Shown: piece after piece, positions 7,962-16,389 of the stretch | Layout: the number at the start of each line of letters is the position of its first letter | Numbering within the stretch: position 1 is the first letter of the stretch | NCBI GenBank assembly: GCA_963837025.1 | Contig: CAWILT010000001.1 | Span: 434,001-498,000 of the forward strand | Source of the DNA: JALZUV01 sp963837025 | Lineage (GTDB): Bacteria > Pseudomonadota > Alphaproteobacteria > Rickettsiales > JALZUV01 | DNA: 64,000 nucleotides | Direction: 5' to 3' | Made by a program: the position numbers and the translations under genes | Notes under the pieces: generated by a model | The model's input: only the letters and a program-made list of their open reading frames with translations | What the model was told of the DNA's origin: nothing | Databases searched by the model: none

Positions 7962-8995
7962 GGGAATACCGCCAAATGTTTCAAGCCCAATGTTTCTTCT
8001 AACCCAAACATAATATTCATATTATGGATAGCTTGTCCTGACGATCCTTTAGTAAGGTTATCAATCGCAGAAGTGATAATGGCCTTGCCGGTACGCCGCT
8101 CAGCACTAACCGCAATCGCACAATAATTTGACGCGCGCACTTGTGCTGTACTCGGCAGCTCACCTTCTGGCAAAATATGCATAAAAGGCTCATCACGATA
8201 GGTATCCATCAAATGATGACGTAGCTCATCTACGGTTCGCGCACCTTTTAAATCTACATAGATAGTTGATAAAATACCACGGCTCATAGGCACTAAATGA
8301 GGGGTAAAGGTGACAATATGACTACCACCCAGTTCTTGTTCAATTTCCGGCGTATGGCGATGCGCGGCTATGCCATAGGCCATAATGGATTCATTCACCT
8401 CATTATAGAGGAAGTTTTGCGCAATTTTGCGCCCTGCCCCCGTTACGCCCGATTTGGCATCAATAATAATATTTTCAGATGATATTAATTCTGCACGCAC
8501 CAAAGGTATTAGCGGCAATAATGCGCTGGTGGGATAACAACCCGGATTAGCTACCAAGCGCGCTGTTTTGATTTTATCACGGTTGATTTCCGTTAGCCCA
8601 TATATAGCCTCAGTTTGCAAATGCGGCTGGCTATGCTCTTTGCCATACCACTGCGCATAAACATCAATATCGGCAAGCCTAAAATCGGCAGATAAATCAA
8701 CAATCTTAATATTTTGAGGAATGCTCGCCATTGCATCTTGGGTTGTTCCGTGGGGCAAACAACAAAATACAATGTCAATGCCGCTTAAATCAATTTCTTC
8801 AATCTTCCTTAATCGTGGCAACCCAAGATTTCGAAAATGAGGGTAAACTTCATGCAATTCCTTGCCCGCTTGGCTTTCACCCGATAGAGCTTTTATGCTT
8901 ACGTGCGGGTGTGTGTGTAAAAGCCGTATAAGCTCTGCACCCGTATATCCACTAGCACCATAGATGGCAGTATTAATCTGTATAATTTTGGTCAT
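7958..8995 (-). CDS. argC: N-acetyl-gamma-glutamyl-phosphate reductase ArgC
   Basis: ArgC reduces N-acetylglutamyl phosphate to the semialdehyde with NADPH, the third step of arginine synthesis. The 345-residue protein has the Rossmann start YGASGYTGAELIRLL (about residues 13-27), the active-site Cys153 in NPGCYPTSALLPL, and the long C-terminal dehydrogenase segment ending in the family's NLTKGSSGQAIHNMN helix, a strong signature. It follows rpsI, but a strong terminator lies between them at 9014-9049, so it needs its own promoter or read-through. Confidence 0.95.
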   Translation of the reverse strand: MTKIIQINTAIYGASGYTGAELIRLLHTHPHVSIKALSGESQAGKELHEVYPHFRNLGLPRLRKIEEIDLSGIDIVFCCLPHGTTQDAMASIPQNIKIVDLSADFRLADIDVYAQWYGKEHSQPHLQTEAIYGLTEINRDKIKTARLVANPGCYPTSALLPLIPLVRAELISSENIIIDAKSGVTGAGRKIAQNFLYNEVNESIMAYGIAAHRHTPEIEQELGGSHIVTFTPHLVPMSRGILSTIYVDLKGARTVDELRHHLMDTYRDEPFMHILPEGELPSTAQVRASNYCAIAVSAERRTGKAIITSAIDNLTKGSSGQAIHNMNIMFGLEETLGLKHLAVFP

Positions 8996-9013
8996 GCTTT
9001 TTGCTATAAACTA

Positions 9014-9049
9014 AAAAAGGGCGCTTGGAAAACCCCAAACACCCTTTTT
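9014..9049 (-). terminator. Rho-independent terminator after rplM-rpsI
   Basis: A 15-bp stem with two G-U pairs (AAAAAGGGTGTTTGG with CCAAGCGCCCTTTTT on the minus strand) closes a short loop and ends in a T-run. It lies 22 bases past the rpsI stop, and only 18 bases separate it from the argC start. Confidence 0.8.
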
Positions 9050-9070
9050 GAATAAAAGAAATAGTTTTCT

Positions 9071-9502
9071 CTAGCGTTTAGAGAACTGGAAGCTACGGCG
9101 TGCTTTAGCTTTACCATATTTTTTACGCTCAACAGCACGTGGATCACGCGTAAGGAAACCCATTTTGCGTAATGTCGCGTGGAACTCACCGCTATAATTA
9201 TCTAATGCACGGCTCACACCATGGCGAATAGCACCCGCTTGACCAGATAACCCGCCACCTTTAACTGTAGCATACACATCAAACTTATTTGCACGGTCAA
9301 GCGATACAAAAGGCTGGTTGATAATCATACGCAAAACCGGACGCACAAAATAATTGGTGATAGGCAATTTATTGATGATAATTTGGCCTGTGCCTTCTTT
9401 TAACCATACACGCGCTACCGCATCTTTACGGCGACCCGTGCCATAAGCGCGGCCTTTATCATCTAACTTTTTCACTGTGGATTGTGCTTGGGCTTCTGTC
9501 AT
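9071..9502 (-). CDS. rpsI: 30S ribosomal protein S9
   Basis: S9 is a small-subunit protein whose C-terminal tail reaches the P-site tRNA. The 143-residue protein carries the S9 signatures GTGRRKDAVARVWL and GGGLSGQAGAIRHGVSRAL, and ends in the basic KARRSFQFSKR tail. The start chosen is ATG 9502 (MTEAQ), ten bases after the rplM stop; a longer frame upstream would run into rplM. A short N-terminal extension before the core is typical of alphaproteobacterial S9. It is co-transcribed with rplM and followed by a strong hairpin terminator. Confidence 0.97.
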   Translation of the reverse strand: MTEAQAQSTVKKLDDKGRAYGTGRRKDAVARVWLKEGTGQIIINKLPITNYFVRPVLRMIINQPFVSLDRANKFDVYATVKGGGLSGQAGAIRHGVSRALDNYSGEFHATLRKMGFLTRDPRAVERKKYGKAKARRSFQFSKR

Positions 9503-9512
9503 AATAATTACT

Positions 9513-9971
9513 CTAGCGTTTATTTTTGGTGTTAGCAGATGCAAAATCAATCACTTTAGGACTTTGCGCTTCATGGTTATGCTCAGGACCAGCAAATAAT
9601 TTTAGCTTAGTCAATTGCTGGCGACCCAAAGGGCCTTTCGGTAACATATTTTTAATCGCTGCTTTTAAAACGCGCTCGGGATGATCACCCTTTAGCACAG
9701 TTTCAGGATTAGTTGCCTTGATACCGCCGGGAAAACCTGTGTGACGATAATAGATTTTATCGGTATATTTTTTGCCCGTGAATTTCACTTTATCAACATT
9801 CACAATGATTACATTATCGCCGCAATCTAGGTTTGGCGAAAACATTGGCTTATGTTTGCCGCGTAGTAATGTAGCCACTTTGGCAGCCAAACGGCCTGTT
9901 ACGATGTCTTGTGCATCAATCACCCACCAGTCGCGGCTGATATCTTCAAGCTTTGCAGAATATGTTTTCAT
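9513..9971 (-). CDS. rplM: 50S ribosomal protein L13
   Basis: L13 is an early-assembly protein of the large ribosomal subunit. The 152-residue protein shows the L13 landmarks WWVIDAQDIVTGRLAAKVATLLRGK, with the first residues MKTYSAK, then KYYRHTG-type KIYYRHTGFPGG and AIKNMLPKGPLGRQQ. It heads the rplM-rpsI operon, the normal order in bacteria. A good promoter lies about 35 bases upstream (10005-10033). Confidence 0.97.
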   Translation of the reverse strand: MKTYSAKLEDISRDWWVIDAQDIVTGRLAAKVATLLRGKHKPMFSPNLDCGDNVIIVNVDKVKFTGKKYTDKIYYRHTGFPGGIKATNPETVLKGDHPERVLKAAIKNMLPKGPLGRQQLTKLKLFAGPEHNHEAQSPKVIDFASANTKNKR

Positions 9972-10004
9972 CTGTCACTAAATCCTTGTGTTTATAAGGG
10001 CGGC

Positions 10005-10033
10005 ACTATGCTTATCGGATTGGCTTCTGTCAA
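10005..10033 (-). promoter_or_regulatory. Sigma-70-type promoter for rplM-rpsI
   Basis: On the minus strand TTGACA (6 of 6) is followed after 17 bases by CATAGT (4 of 6). The predicted start leaves a leader of about 25-30 bases before the rplM ATG at 9971. Confidence 0.55.
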
Positions 10034-10078
10034 GCATAGAATAAGCCCCTTTGCTGATTTTTTATACGGGTACACTTC

Positions 10079-11044
10079 TTAGAGTGGATTACCCTTAATC
10101 ACATAATGCACAACCATTACAGCAGCGACTGAAACGACTAAACCAATCATCATCTTCAAAAAGTCGCGCCACACTAATGGATACACATATTTAAATTTAT
10201 ATTTCTTCTTATAAGTGGTGGCAATCGCCAGTTCACGCCCTGCCAAAAGCCCTACAAACACCCATGTAGTTGACATTGGAATATTATTTAACTCTTTAAA
10301 TACAAATAGTAATATAGCAAAGGCGAAATCAATAATTGTGGCCGAGCGCACAAAACGCGCGCCCGATTTTTCAAGCACAATGCGATTGATTTTGCCGCCG
10401 CGCTTATAAAACACCAGCCCTAAAGCAGATACTAAAACAACCAAAACTCCTAATAACATCGGAAAAGTAAGGTCGCGTGGCAAAAATACGGCAATGTTTG
10501 CCATATCATGCGTTAACCACGTTGACCATAAAAACCCAGTCGAAACCCATTGCAGGGTTCGCCACAATTTGCGCCGCCGTTTTTTTACCTTATCGTATTT
10601 CTCATTAATGAGTCGTGCGACAACCATCCACATGGCATAAGCACATACGGCGGCAATCACATAACCTAAGGCACTTTTTAAGAGCATTTGCTGCATAATA
10701 ACGGATGAGGCAAAAACCGAGAGCACTAAAAACGTTGTTGAAATCGGAATACCAATGCGGGTTAGCACCACTAAAACCGCCGGTGCTGCCGCATGATACC
10801 ATTCAATTTGAACCGGAGGAAAATTCGCCAAACGGCCATAGGTTATATCGCCATATACATACCAACCATAAGTTAGTGTAGCACACAATACGGTTGAACT
10901 AACCGCCCATAACCAATACCATCGAAAAAATTTGAGGTTCGATGCCATAAACGTGCCTAGAGTTTGCACCGCATCATTTCCTATTACCGAATAAGCAGCA
11001 AGCGTGAAGCCTACCAAGGCGTAAATAGTTGGTAAATCAAACAT
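10079..11044 (-). CDS. PiT-like inorganic phosphate transporter family membrane protein
   Basis: The 321-residue protein has about eight to nine hydrophobic segments and almost no soluble part. The segment VIGNDAVQTLGTF near residue 20 resembles the GANDxANxxG signature of PiT phosphate permeases (PF01384). A partly similar repeat occurs in the second half (WLTHDMANIAVF), as expected for an inverted-repeat transporter. A basic loop (KVKKRRRKLWR) near residue 155 should be cytoplasmic. It is shorter than typical PiT proteins (400-500 residues). No phosphate-regulation genes adjoin; it is divergent from lepA. Family placement is moderate and the substrate is inferred. Confidence 0.55.
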   Translation of the reverse strand: MFDLPTIYALVGFTLAAYSVIGNDAVQTLGTFMASNLKFFRWYWLWAVSSTVLCATLTYGWYVYGDITYGRLANFPPVQIEWYHAAAPAVLVVLTRIGIPISTTFLVLSVFASSVIMQQMLLKSALGYVIAAVCAYAMWMVVARLINEKYDKVKKRRRKLWRTLQWVSTGFLWSTWLTHDMANIAVFLPRDLTFPMLLGVLVVLVSALGLVFYKRGGKINRIVLEKSGARFVRSATIIDFAFAILLFVFKELNNIPMSTTWVFVGLLAGRELAIATTYKKKYKFKYVYPLVWRDFLKMMIGLVVSVAAVMVVHYVIKGNPL

Positions 11045-11100
11045 ATGAATTGCCCCTCAATTTCACCCGCATAGATACACATGTATAGAGGCGGTGCAAG

Positions 11101-11121
11101 CCACATTGTCAAAAAATGTGG
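11101..11121 (+). promoter_or_regulatory. Short hairpin in the lepA leader
   Basis: CCACATT and AATGTGG form a 7-bp stem with a 7-base loop, about 65 bases before the chosen lepA start. There is no T-run, so it is not an intrinsic terminator. It could be a leader structure or an operator, or chance. Confidence 0.2.
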
Positions 11122-11186
11122 ACTGCGCGCCTGCCACAATGCAAATCCCGTTGCTGTTTGCGTCCAACCTCGCTACAAGCGTTGCC

Positions 11187-12986
11187 ATGACTGACATCAC
11201 CAAAATCCGTAATTTCTCTATCATCGCGCATATCGACCATGGAAAATCCACCCTCGCTGATCGCTTAATTCAACTTTGCGACGGCGTTGCTCTGCGCGAT
11301 ATGAAAGAGCAAATGCTTGATAGCATGGATATTGAGCGTGAGCGCGGCATCACCATTAAAGCGCAAACGGTGCGCTTAGAATATAAAGCCAAAGATGGCC
11401 AAACCTATATTCTTAATCTCATGGACACGCCAGGGCATGTCGATTTTGCCTATGAGGTAAGTCGCTCGCTTGCCGCATGCGAAGGTTCGCTGCTTGTGGT
11501 TGATGCCAGCCAAGGGGTTGAAGCGCAAACGCTAGCAAATGTATATCAAGCAATTGAGAATAATCACGAAATTATTCCTGTGTTAAATAAAGCCGATTTG
11601 CCCGCCGCCGACCCTGACCGCGTTAAAGAGCAAATTGAAGAAGTAATCGGTCTTGATGCGTCAGATGCCGTATTAATTTCCGCTAAAACAGGTATGGGCG
11701 TACCCGATGTACTTGAAGCGCTTGTCCAACGCCTGCCCGCTCCAAAAAAGCCTGAATTTGATGAACTGCAAGCACTGCTGGTCGATAGTTGGTATGATAA
11801 TTATTTAGGTGTCGTCATCCTAATCCGCGTGTTTGCGGGCGAAGTGAAAAAAGGCATGAAAGTGCGCTTCATGCGCGCAGAAAAAGAATATGTGGTCGAG
11901 CAAGTGGGTGTGTTCAAACCCAGCGTGACGCCAGCCTCCAGCCTTTCAGCTGGCGAAATGGGCTATATCATTACCGGTATTAAACAAGTTGCCGATTGTA
12001 AGATTGGCGACACCATCACCGATAGCAAGAAGCCTTGCGCAAAAGCCCTACCCGGTTTCAAACCCAATGTTCCTGTCGTATTCTGCGGACTTTACCCTGC
12101 TGATGCATCTGATTATGACCATTTAAAAGACAGCTTAGCCAAGCTTGCCCTAAATGATTCCAGCTTTGAATTTGAAATGGAAAGCTCAACCGCACTGGGT
12201 ATGGGCTTCCGTTGTGGGTTTTTAGGATTACTACATTTGGAAATTGTACAAGAGCGCCTAGAGCGCGAGTTTGACCTCGATTTAATTACCACGGCACCAA
12301 GCGTAGTCTATAAAATGCATATGAATAAAGGCCATATTCAAGATTTGCATAATCCCGTGGATATGCCCGATGTCACCCATATTCAATCGATTGAAGAGCC
12401 ATGGATTAAAGCAACCATCATGGTGCCCGATGAGTTTTTGGGCAATGTGCTTTCGCTTTGCACCGAAAAACGCGGCCAACAAATAGAGCTTACCTATGTA
12501 GGCAATCGCGCAATGGCCATCTATAAACTTCCCCTAAATGAAGTTGTTTTTGATTTCTACGATAAACTTAAAAGCTGTTCCCGCGGCTATGCTAGTTTCG
12601 ATTATGAGTTTGCAGGCTATCAAGAAGGTGATTTGGTTCGAGTGAACATTCTTATCAATTCCGAGCCCGTGGATGCTTTGGCACTTATCGTGCATCGCAG
12701 CCAAGCCGATGGCCGTGGACGCGCGTTATGTTCCCGCTTGAAAGATCTTATCCCGCGCCAAATGTTTCGTGTAGCAATCCAAGCCGCTATCGGGGGCAAA
12801 GTTATCGCTCGTGAAACCATTAGTGCCATGCGAAAGGATGTTACAGCCAAATGTTATGGCGGCGATATTTCGCGTAAGAAAAAACTGCTCGATAAGCAGA
12901 AAAAAGGGAAAGCCAAAATGCGCAATATTGGCAATGTGGATGTGCCAAAATCAGCCTTTATTGCTGCTTTAAAAATGGACGGCTAA
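11187..12986 (+). CDS. lepA: Elongation factor 4 (LepA), ribosome-associated GTPase
   Basis: LepA is a translational GTPase that back-translocates or remodels stalled ribosomes. With the start at ATG 11187 (MTDITKIRNFSIIAHIDHGKS) the protein has 599 residues, the usual length. G-domain motifs are AHIDHGKST (G1), RERGITIKAQ (G2), DTPGHVDF (G3) and NKADLP (G4). LepA-specific features follow: the ESSTALGMGFRCGFLGLLH segment, and the C-terminal domain with AIGGKVIARETISAMRKDVTAKCYGGDISRKKKLL cut into its typical basic end. An in-frame GTG at 11094 would add 31 residues unlike the family and was not used. Confidence 0.97.
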   Translation: MTDITKIRNFSIIAHIDHGKSTLADRLIQLCDGVALRDMKEQMLDSMDIERERGITIKAQTVRLEYKAKDGQTYILNLMDTPGHVDFAYEVSRSLAACEGSLLVVDASQGVEAQTLANVYQAIENNHEIIPVLNKADLPAADPDRVKEQIEEVIGLDASDAVLISAKTGMGVPDVLEALVQRLPAPKKPEFDELQALLVDSWYDNYLGVVILIRVFAGEVKKGMKVRFMRAEKEYVVEQVGVFKPSVTPASSLSAGEMGYIITGIKQVADCKIGDTITDSKKPCAKALPGFKPNVPVVFCGLYPADASDYDHLKDSLAKLALNDSSFEFEMESSTALGMGFRCGFLGLLHLEIVQERLEREFDLDLITTAPSVVYKMHMNKGHIQDLHNPVDMPDVTHIQSIEEPWIKATIMVPDEFLGNVLSLCTEKRGQQIELTYVGNRAMAIYKLPLNEVVFDFYDKLKSCSRGYASFDYEFAGYQEGDLVRVNILINSEPVDALALIVHRSQADGRGRALCSRLKDLIPRQMFRVAIQAAIGGKVIARETISAMRKDVTAKCYGGDISRKKKLLDKQKKGKAKMRNIGNVDVPKSAFIAALKMDG

Positions 12987-13032
12987 TATTATTGGCTGGA
13001 TGATGCTTTGCTTATTAGATATAACCCTATCT

Positions 13033-13803
13033 ATGAACCTTAAAGCGATAACCATCAATCAATTTAAATATTCGTTAATAGCAATGGTAATTTTATTGCT
13101 TTGGTTTAGCCCTCTAAGCGCTAAACCACTCATTGGCGATATGTCAGAATATCAGGTTGATATCAGCTCAACCTTCACAGGTAAAAATATCATTCTTTTC
13201 GGCGCACAAAACGATCCTGGCGATGTGGTAATTGTTGCACGCGGCCCAAAACAAAATGCGGTGGTGCGTAAGAAAAAAGAAATTTTTGGCGGAATGTGGA
13301 TTAACGATACCAGCGTTACCTTTTTAGACATTCCGCGCTATTATTCCATCAATGGCAGTAATTCAACAATCTTAAATTCACCTGCTATGCTTTATGATGC
13401 TCTTGAAATTGGCCAAAATCAACTAGAGTTTAATAGTGCCGAACATATTAGCAGCGAGCAACATGCAGAGTTTAAAGCGGCATATATCGAATACCAGCAA
13501 GAAAAAGGCCTTTTCCGCCATTTTACGGAGCCTTTAAAATTTATGGATGACACCCTATTCAAAACGCTAATTGCATTTCCTGATACGCTACCACGCGGTG
13601 ATTATGCAGTTGATATGTATTTAATTGAAGATGGTGCATTACGCACCCTGCAAACTCTTCCCATTTCGGTAAATAAAGTGGGCTTTGATGCCTTTATTTA
13701 CGACCTCGCTCATCAACATTCAGTGCTTTATGCCCTTATGGCAATTGCCATTGCATTGAGTGTTGGATGGAGCATAAGCCAGCTATTTTCGCGAATTATT
13801 TAG
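13033..13803 (+). CDS. TIGR02186-like alphaproteobacterial transmembrane protein
   Basis: The start is placed at ATG 13033, giving 256 residues with an N-terminal signal or anchor segment (about residues 10-28, ending SAKP). A long periplasmic beta-rich domain (about 30-220) contains VDISSTFTGKNIILFGAQ, the pattern of the alphaproteobacterial TIGR02186/PF09608 family. A single C-terminal membrane segment (about 228-250) follows. The family has no established function and is often found near a TauE/SafE-type permease; here it is followed 13 bases later by a universal stress protein gene. The layout suggests an envelope stress or transport role, which is inference. Confidence 0.65.
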   Translation: MNLKAITINQFKYSLIAMVILLLWFSPLSAKPLIGDMSEYQVDISSTFTGKNIILFGAQNDPGDVVIVARGPKQNAVVRKKKEIFGGMWINDTSVTFLDIPRYYSINGSNSTILNSPAMLYDALEIGQNQLEFNSAEHISSEQHAEFKAAYIEYQQEKGLFRHFTEPLKFMDDTLFKTLIAFPDTLPRGDYAVDMYLIEDGALRTLQTLPISVNKVGFDAFIYDLAHQHSVLYALMAIAIALSVGWSISQLFSRII

Positions 13804-13816
13804 GAATTTTTTTATT

Positions 13817-14311
13817 ATGCTAATGCAATCCATACAAAGTCAGGCCGCAAACGATCCTACCGTTTTGATATGTGTAAGCGATTCAGATGAAAGCGCCGTT
13901 GCCATTCACTATGGCTGCTTACGCGCTATTCGCCGCAAGCATCACGTAGCCATTTTACATATTATTGAACCTACTGAATTTCAGGGGCTCTCACTGATAA
14001 CGGATCTCATTCGTGAAGAAAAAGAGCAATTTGCTACGCAGCTGATGCAAAAAATGTCAGCCATTGCGGCTCAACATGGTATTGGCGATGCCAGTCTAAT
14101 CGTGCGTGAAAACAGTTTATCGGATGGTATTCTATCAGCGATTGAAGAAAGCCCGCATATAAATCTTATTATACTTGCCATCAATCCCGATTCACATCGT
14201 GGGCCTAAACTTATGGCAGCTTTAACGGAAGAATTAGGAAAAAGCATCACTATTCCATTAGTAATAGTGCCCGGTAATTTAACAAATGAACAAATTGAAC
14301 AACTCTCCTAA
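13817..14311 (+). CDS. Universal stress protein (UspA) family protein
   Basis: This 164-residue cytoplasmic protein has the Rossmann-like Usp fold. The first strand VLICVSDSDES is followed by a helix and a second strand HVAILHIIEP. A later strand, LIILAINPDS, leads to HRGPKLMAALTEELGKSITIPLVIVPG, which stands in place of the usual GxxGxxxxxxGS(V)(S/T) ATP-binding loop. The glycine pattern is weak, so ATP binding is doubtful. It lies 13 bases after the TIGR02186-like gene and is probably co-transcribed. It is convergent with the RDD gene, leaving only seven bases between their stop codons. Confidence 0.75.
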   Translation: MLMQSIQSQAANDPTVLICVSDSDESAVAIHYGCLRAIRRKHHVAILHIIEPTEFQGLSLITDLIREEKEQFATQLMQKMSAIAAQHGIGDASLIVRENSLSDGILSAIEESPHINLIILAINPDSHRGPKLMAALTEELGKSITIPLVIVPGNLTNEQIEQLS

Positions 14312-14318
14312 CGCATAG

Positions 14319-15020
14319 CTAATCCGACTTAGGCTGTTCGCTATTTTCTGAAACTTCTAAAGCCTCATCATCATTTAACGGCTCTGTCGCTTCTAGCTCT
14401 TGCCGTTCTTTTTCAGCTTCAGCTTTACGATATTCGAATTTGTATTTACGACGCAAAACAACAGTGCTTGCCGTAAAATCTTGTAGCGCCATTTTACGTT
14501 TATTAAAAAACATCGGAAGCATACCAATCATCATTGGCACAACCGAAAATACCCCTACAATATAACGATTAATATATTGTTTTAAGCTAGGTTCCATCCC
14601 CGTGCTGGCATCTGCAACATAACAGCGAAATATATAAAGTCCGGGCGTAGTATTGAACTTCACCCATGAGAAAATAATAGGAAATCCACATAATATAAAT
14701 TGGTTAATAATATCAAGCAGCATCCGATCCATATAGCCTATTGATTTAAGCTGATCTTTAGCATCAGCAGCAGTTATAGCACCTTCGCTTAAATTCAAAA
14801 AAATCTGCTGCGCTTTTATGTTGCCACCATTTAAATAGTAAGATGGAATGAATGTTTCGCTAATTATTTGTAATACTGGCGATAGTAAAACAATTAATAT
14901 CAGCATATCAAATACCAAAGCAAATGTGCGCGCGCTAAAAGATGCGTACTCAATTGGGCTAGCATCACTTTTCTTGCGGCGACCAAACGGAAAAATGGAA
15001 AGGCTGGGGAATCTCATCAC
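14319..15020 (-). CDS. RDD family membrane protein
   Basis: The protein has 233 residues. The RDD domain (PF06271) covers about residues 22-170: a first membrane segment (ARTFALVFDMLILIVLLSPVL) has the Arg and Asp that define the family, a second lies near residue 105-120 and a third near 155-170. The C-terminal tail is charged and acidic and probably cytoplasmic. RDD proteins are membrane proteins of mostly unknown role; some are ion antiporters. The gene overlaps bioD by four bases and is the last of a leftward run that begins at algK. Confidence 0.75.
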   Translation of the reverse strand: MMRFPSLSIFPFGRRKKSDASPIEYASFSARTFALVFDMLILIVLLSPVLQIISETFIPSYYLNGGNIKAQQIFLNLSEGAITAADAKDQLKSIGYMDRMLLDIINQFILCGFPIIFSWVKFNTTPGLYIFRCYVADASTGMEPSLKQYINRYIVGVFSVVPMMIGMLPMFFNKRKMALQDFTASTVVLRRKYKFEYRKAEAEKERQELEATEPLNDDEALEVSENSEQPKSD

Positions 15021-15658
15021 TTCCTTACCAAACTAATGATGTTAGGTAAATTTTGCCAATTTTCATTTAAATTTTCTTCAAAATCTAAACAGATTATTGG
15101 CAGGTTATGAGGCAAGTGTGGTTTTAAGGAAGCAAGCACCGTTTGCGATGCCAAACCATCTTGCGTTGCAGCGTTTAAAATTAAAGCCTTCACTTCAACT
15201 TCACGCGCCTTTAAAACTTCTAAAGCCGTCAAAATATGGCTGATACACCCTAAATAAAGTGATGAGACCAATAGGGTTGAACATGCAATTGCTGCTATCA
15301 AATCTAAATTAGTATGTTTTGAAGTGATAGGCGACATGACACCGCCAGCCCCTTCAATCAATTGCACATGAGATTGTTTACAGAAATCTACCACTTTCAA
15401 AAAATCAATTTCACTGCCTTCCATCTTCGCAGCCAAATCAGGTGATAGAGGCGCTTTAAACCGCCAAGGCGAACATTCATTAATATTTATTCCACTTGCC
15501 GAAGCTTCTAATAATTGCGTAGTATCGTTTAAAATGGTCGTATCATAACCACTAATGATAGGTTTAATCGCATAAATCGGGGCATTCTGGAACGCAATTA
15601 AGCGTGAAACGTAGGTTTTTCCCTGTTCAGTACCGGTGGATGTAACAAATAATGTCAT
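15017..15658 (-). CDS. bioD: ATP-dependent dethiobiotin synthetase BioD
   Basis: BioD closes the ureido ring of dethiobiotin from DAPA, CO2 and ATP. The 213-residue protein has the family P-loop TSTGTEQGKT (residues 6-15, with G9 and K14-T15), then KPIISGYD, where the usual KPV(A/Q)(S/T)G is altered, and EGAGGVMSPI (about 113). It overlaps bioC by four bases (ATGA) and the RDD gene by four bases. bioA and bioB are not in the window. Confidence 0.9.
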   Translation of the reverse strand: MTLFVTSTGTEQGKTYVSRLIAFQNAPIYAIKPIISGYDTTILNDTTQLLEASASGININECSPWRFKAPLSPDLAAKMEGSEIDFLKVVDFCKQSHVQLIEGAGGVMSPITSKHTNLDLIAAIACSTLLVSSLYLGCISHILTALEVLKAREVEVKALILNAATQDGLASQTVLASLKPHLPHNLPIICLDFEENLNENWQNLPNIISLVRK

Positions 15659-16389
15659 CGCTTTATCGCTTTTATTTTAATTACATGCCAGCTTGAAAGC
15701 GTTCGTTGATTTTGTTTCGCAGAATAATTTTTCTCTAACAATCGCAACCAACCCATTCCTTTCATTTTATATGCAGAACCATCCTTAGATTGAGCACCCA
15801 ATCCTTTAATCTCTCTTAAAAGCTCCAAAAGATTATCATGCGAGCGGGTCATTGTATGGGAGTCAATTTTCTCTATATTCCAACCACTTGTTACAAAATC
15901 ACGTTCAATCACCTCAACTGTTTTAAATTGCAGAACAGGTGAAATTAAACCACTTCGCTGATAGGCATGGTGGAGTTCATTCAATGTATTATGGACTAAT
16001 GTAGCAAAATAAATTGCTCCATTCTTTTTCGTAATGCGATTTGCCTCGGCCAGAAAAAGTGATAATTTCGGCACCCATTGCGAGGATAAGGACGTGAATA
16101 CACCATCGAAAACATTGTCAACGAATGGAATTTGCTGCATGTCCGCGCAAACACTATGGTTTGTACTACAGGTTTGTTCACACATACCTTGCGCAATATC
16201 TAAAGCCGTCCAATTTTTCTCTAATGCGAAGCCGGTGCCTGAACCTGCATCTAAAAACTTGCCGTTTATTTCATGTGGCGACATCCAGCTTTTTAGATCG
16301 GTAACAATTTCTGCCTGCATTTGTGCAAATTTATTATAATGCATTGCTGCACGCGAAAAATCATCGGCAATTTGTTTGGTATTATACAT
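15655..16389 (-). CDS. bioC: Malonyl-ACP O-methyltransferase BioC
   Basis: BioC methylates malonyl-ACP (or -CoA) with SAM, so that fatty acid synthesis can build pimeloyl-ACP for biotin. The 244-residue class I methyltransferase has motif I FLDAGSGTGFAL (about residue 45) and an N-terminal helix with AAMHYNKFAQMQ, typical of BioC. The downstream motif FDGVFTSLSSQWV matches the BioC LxWxxD/SSLALQW region in position. It lies between bioF and bioD and overlaps both. No BioH/BioG esterase is visible nearby. Confidence 0.85.
   Translation of the reverse strand: MYNTKQIADDFSRAAMHYNKFAQMQAEIVTDLKSWMSPHEINGKFLDAGSGTGFALEKNWTALDIAQGMCEQTCSTNHSVCADMQQIPFVDNVFDGVFTSLSSQWVPKLSLFLAEANRITKKNGAIYFATLVHNTLNELHHAYQRSGLISPVLQFKTVEVIERDFVTSGWNIEKIDSHTMTRSHDNLLELLREIKGLGAQSKDGSAYKMKGMGWLRLLEKNYSAKQNQRTLSSWHVIKIKAIKR

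Noticed and set aside
11094..11186. GTG start adding 31 residues to LepA
   Set aside because: The added residues do not resemble LepA, and the ATG at 11187 gives the normal length and N-terminus.
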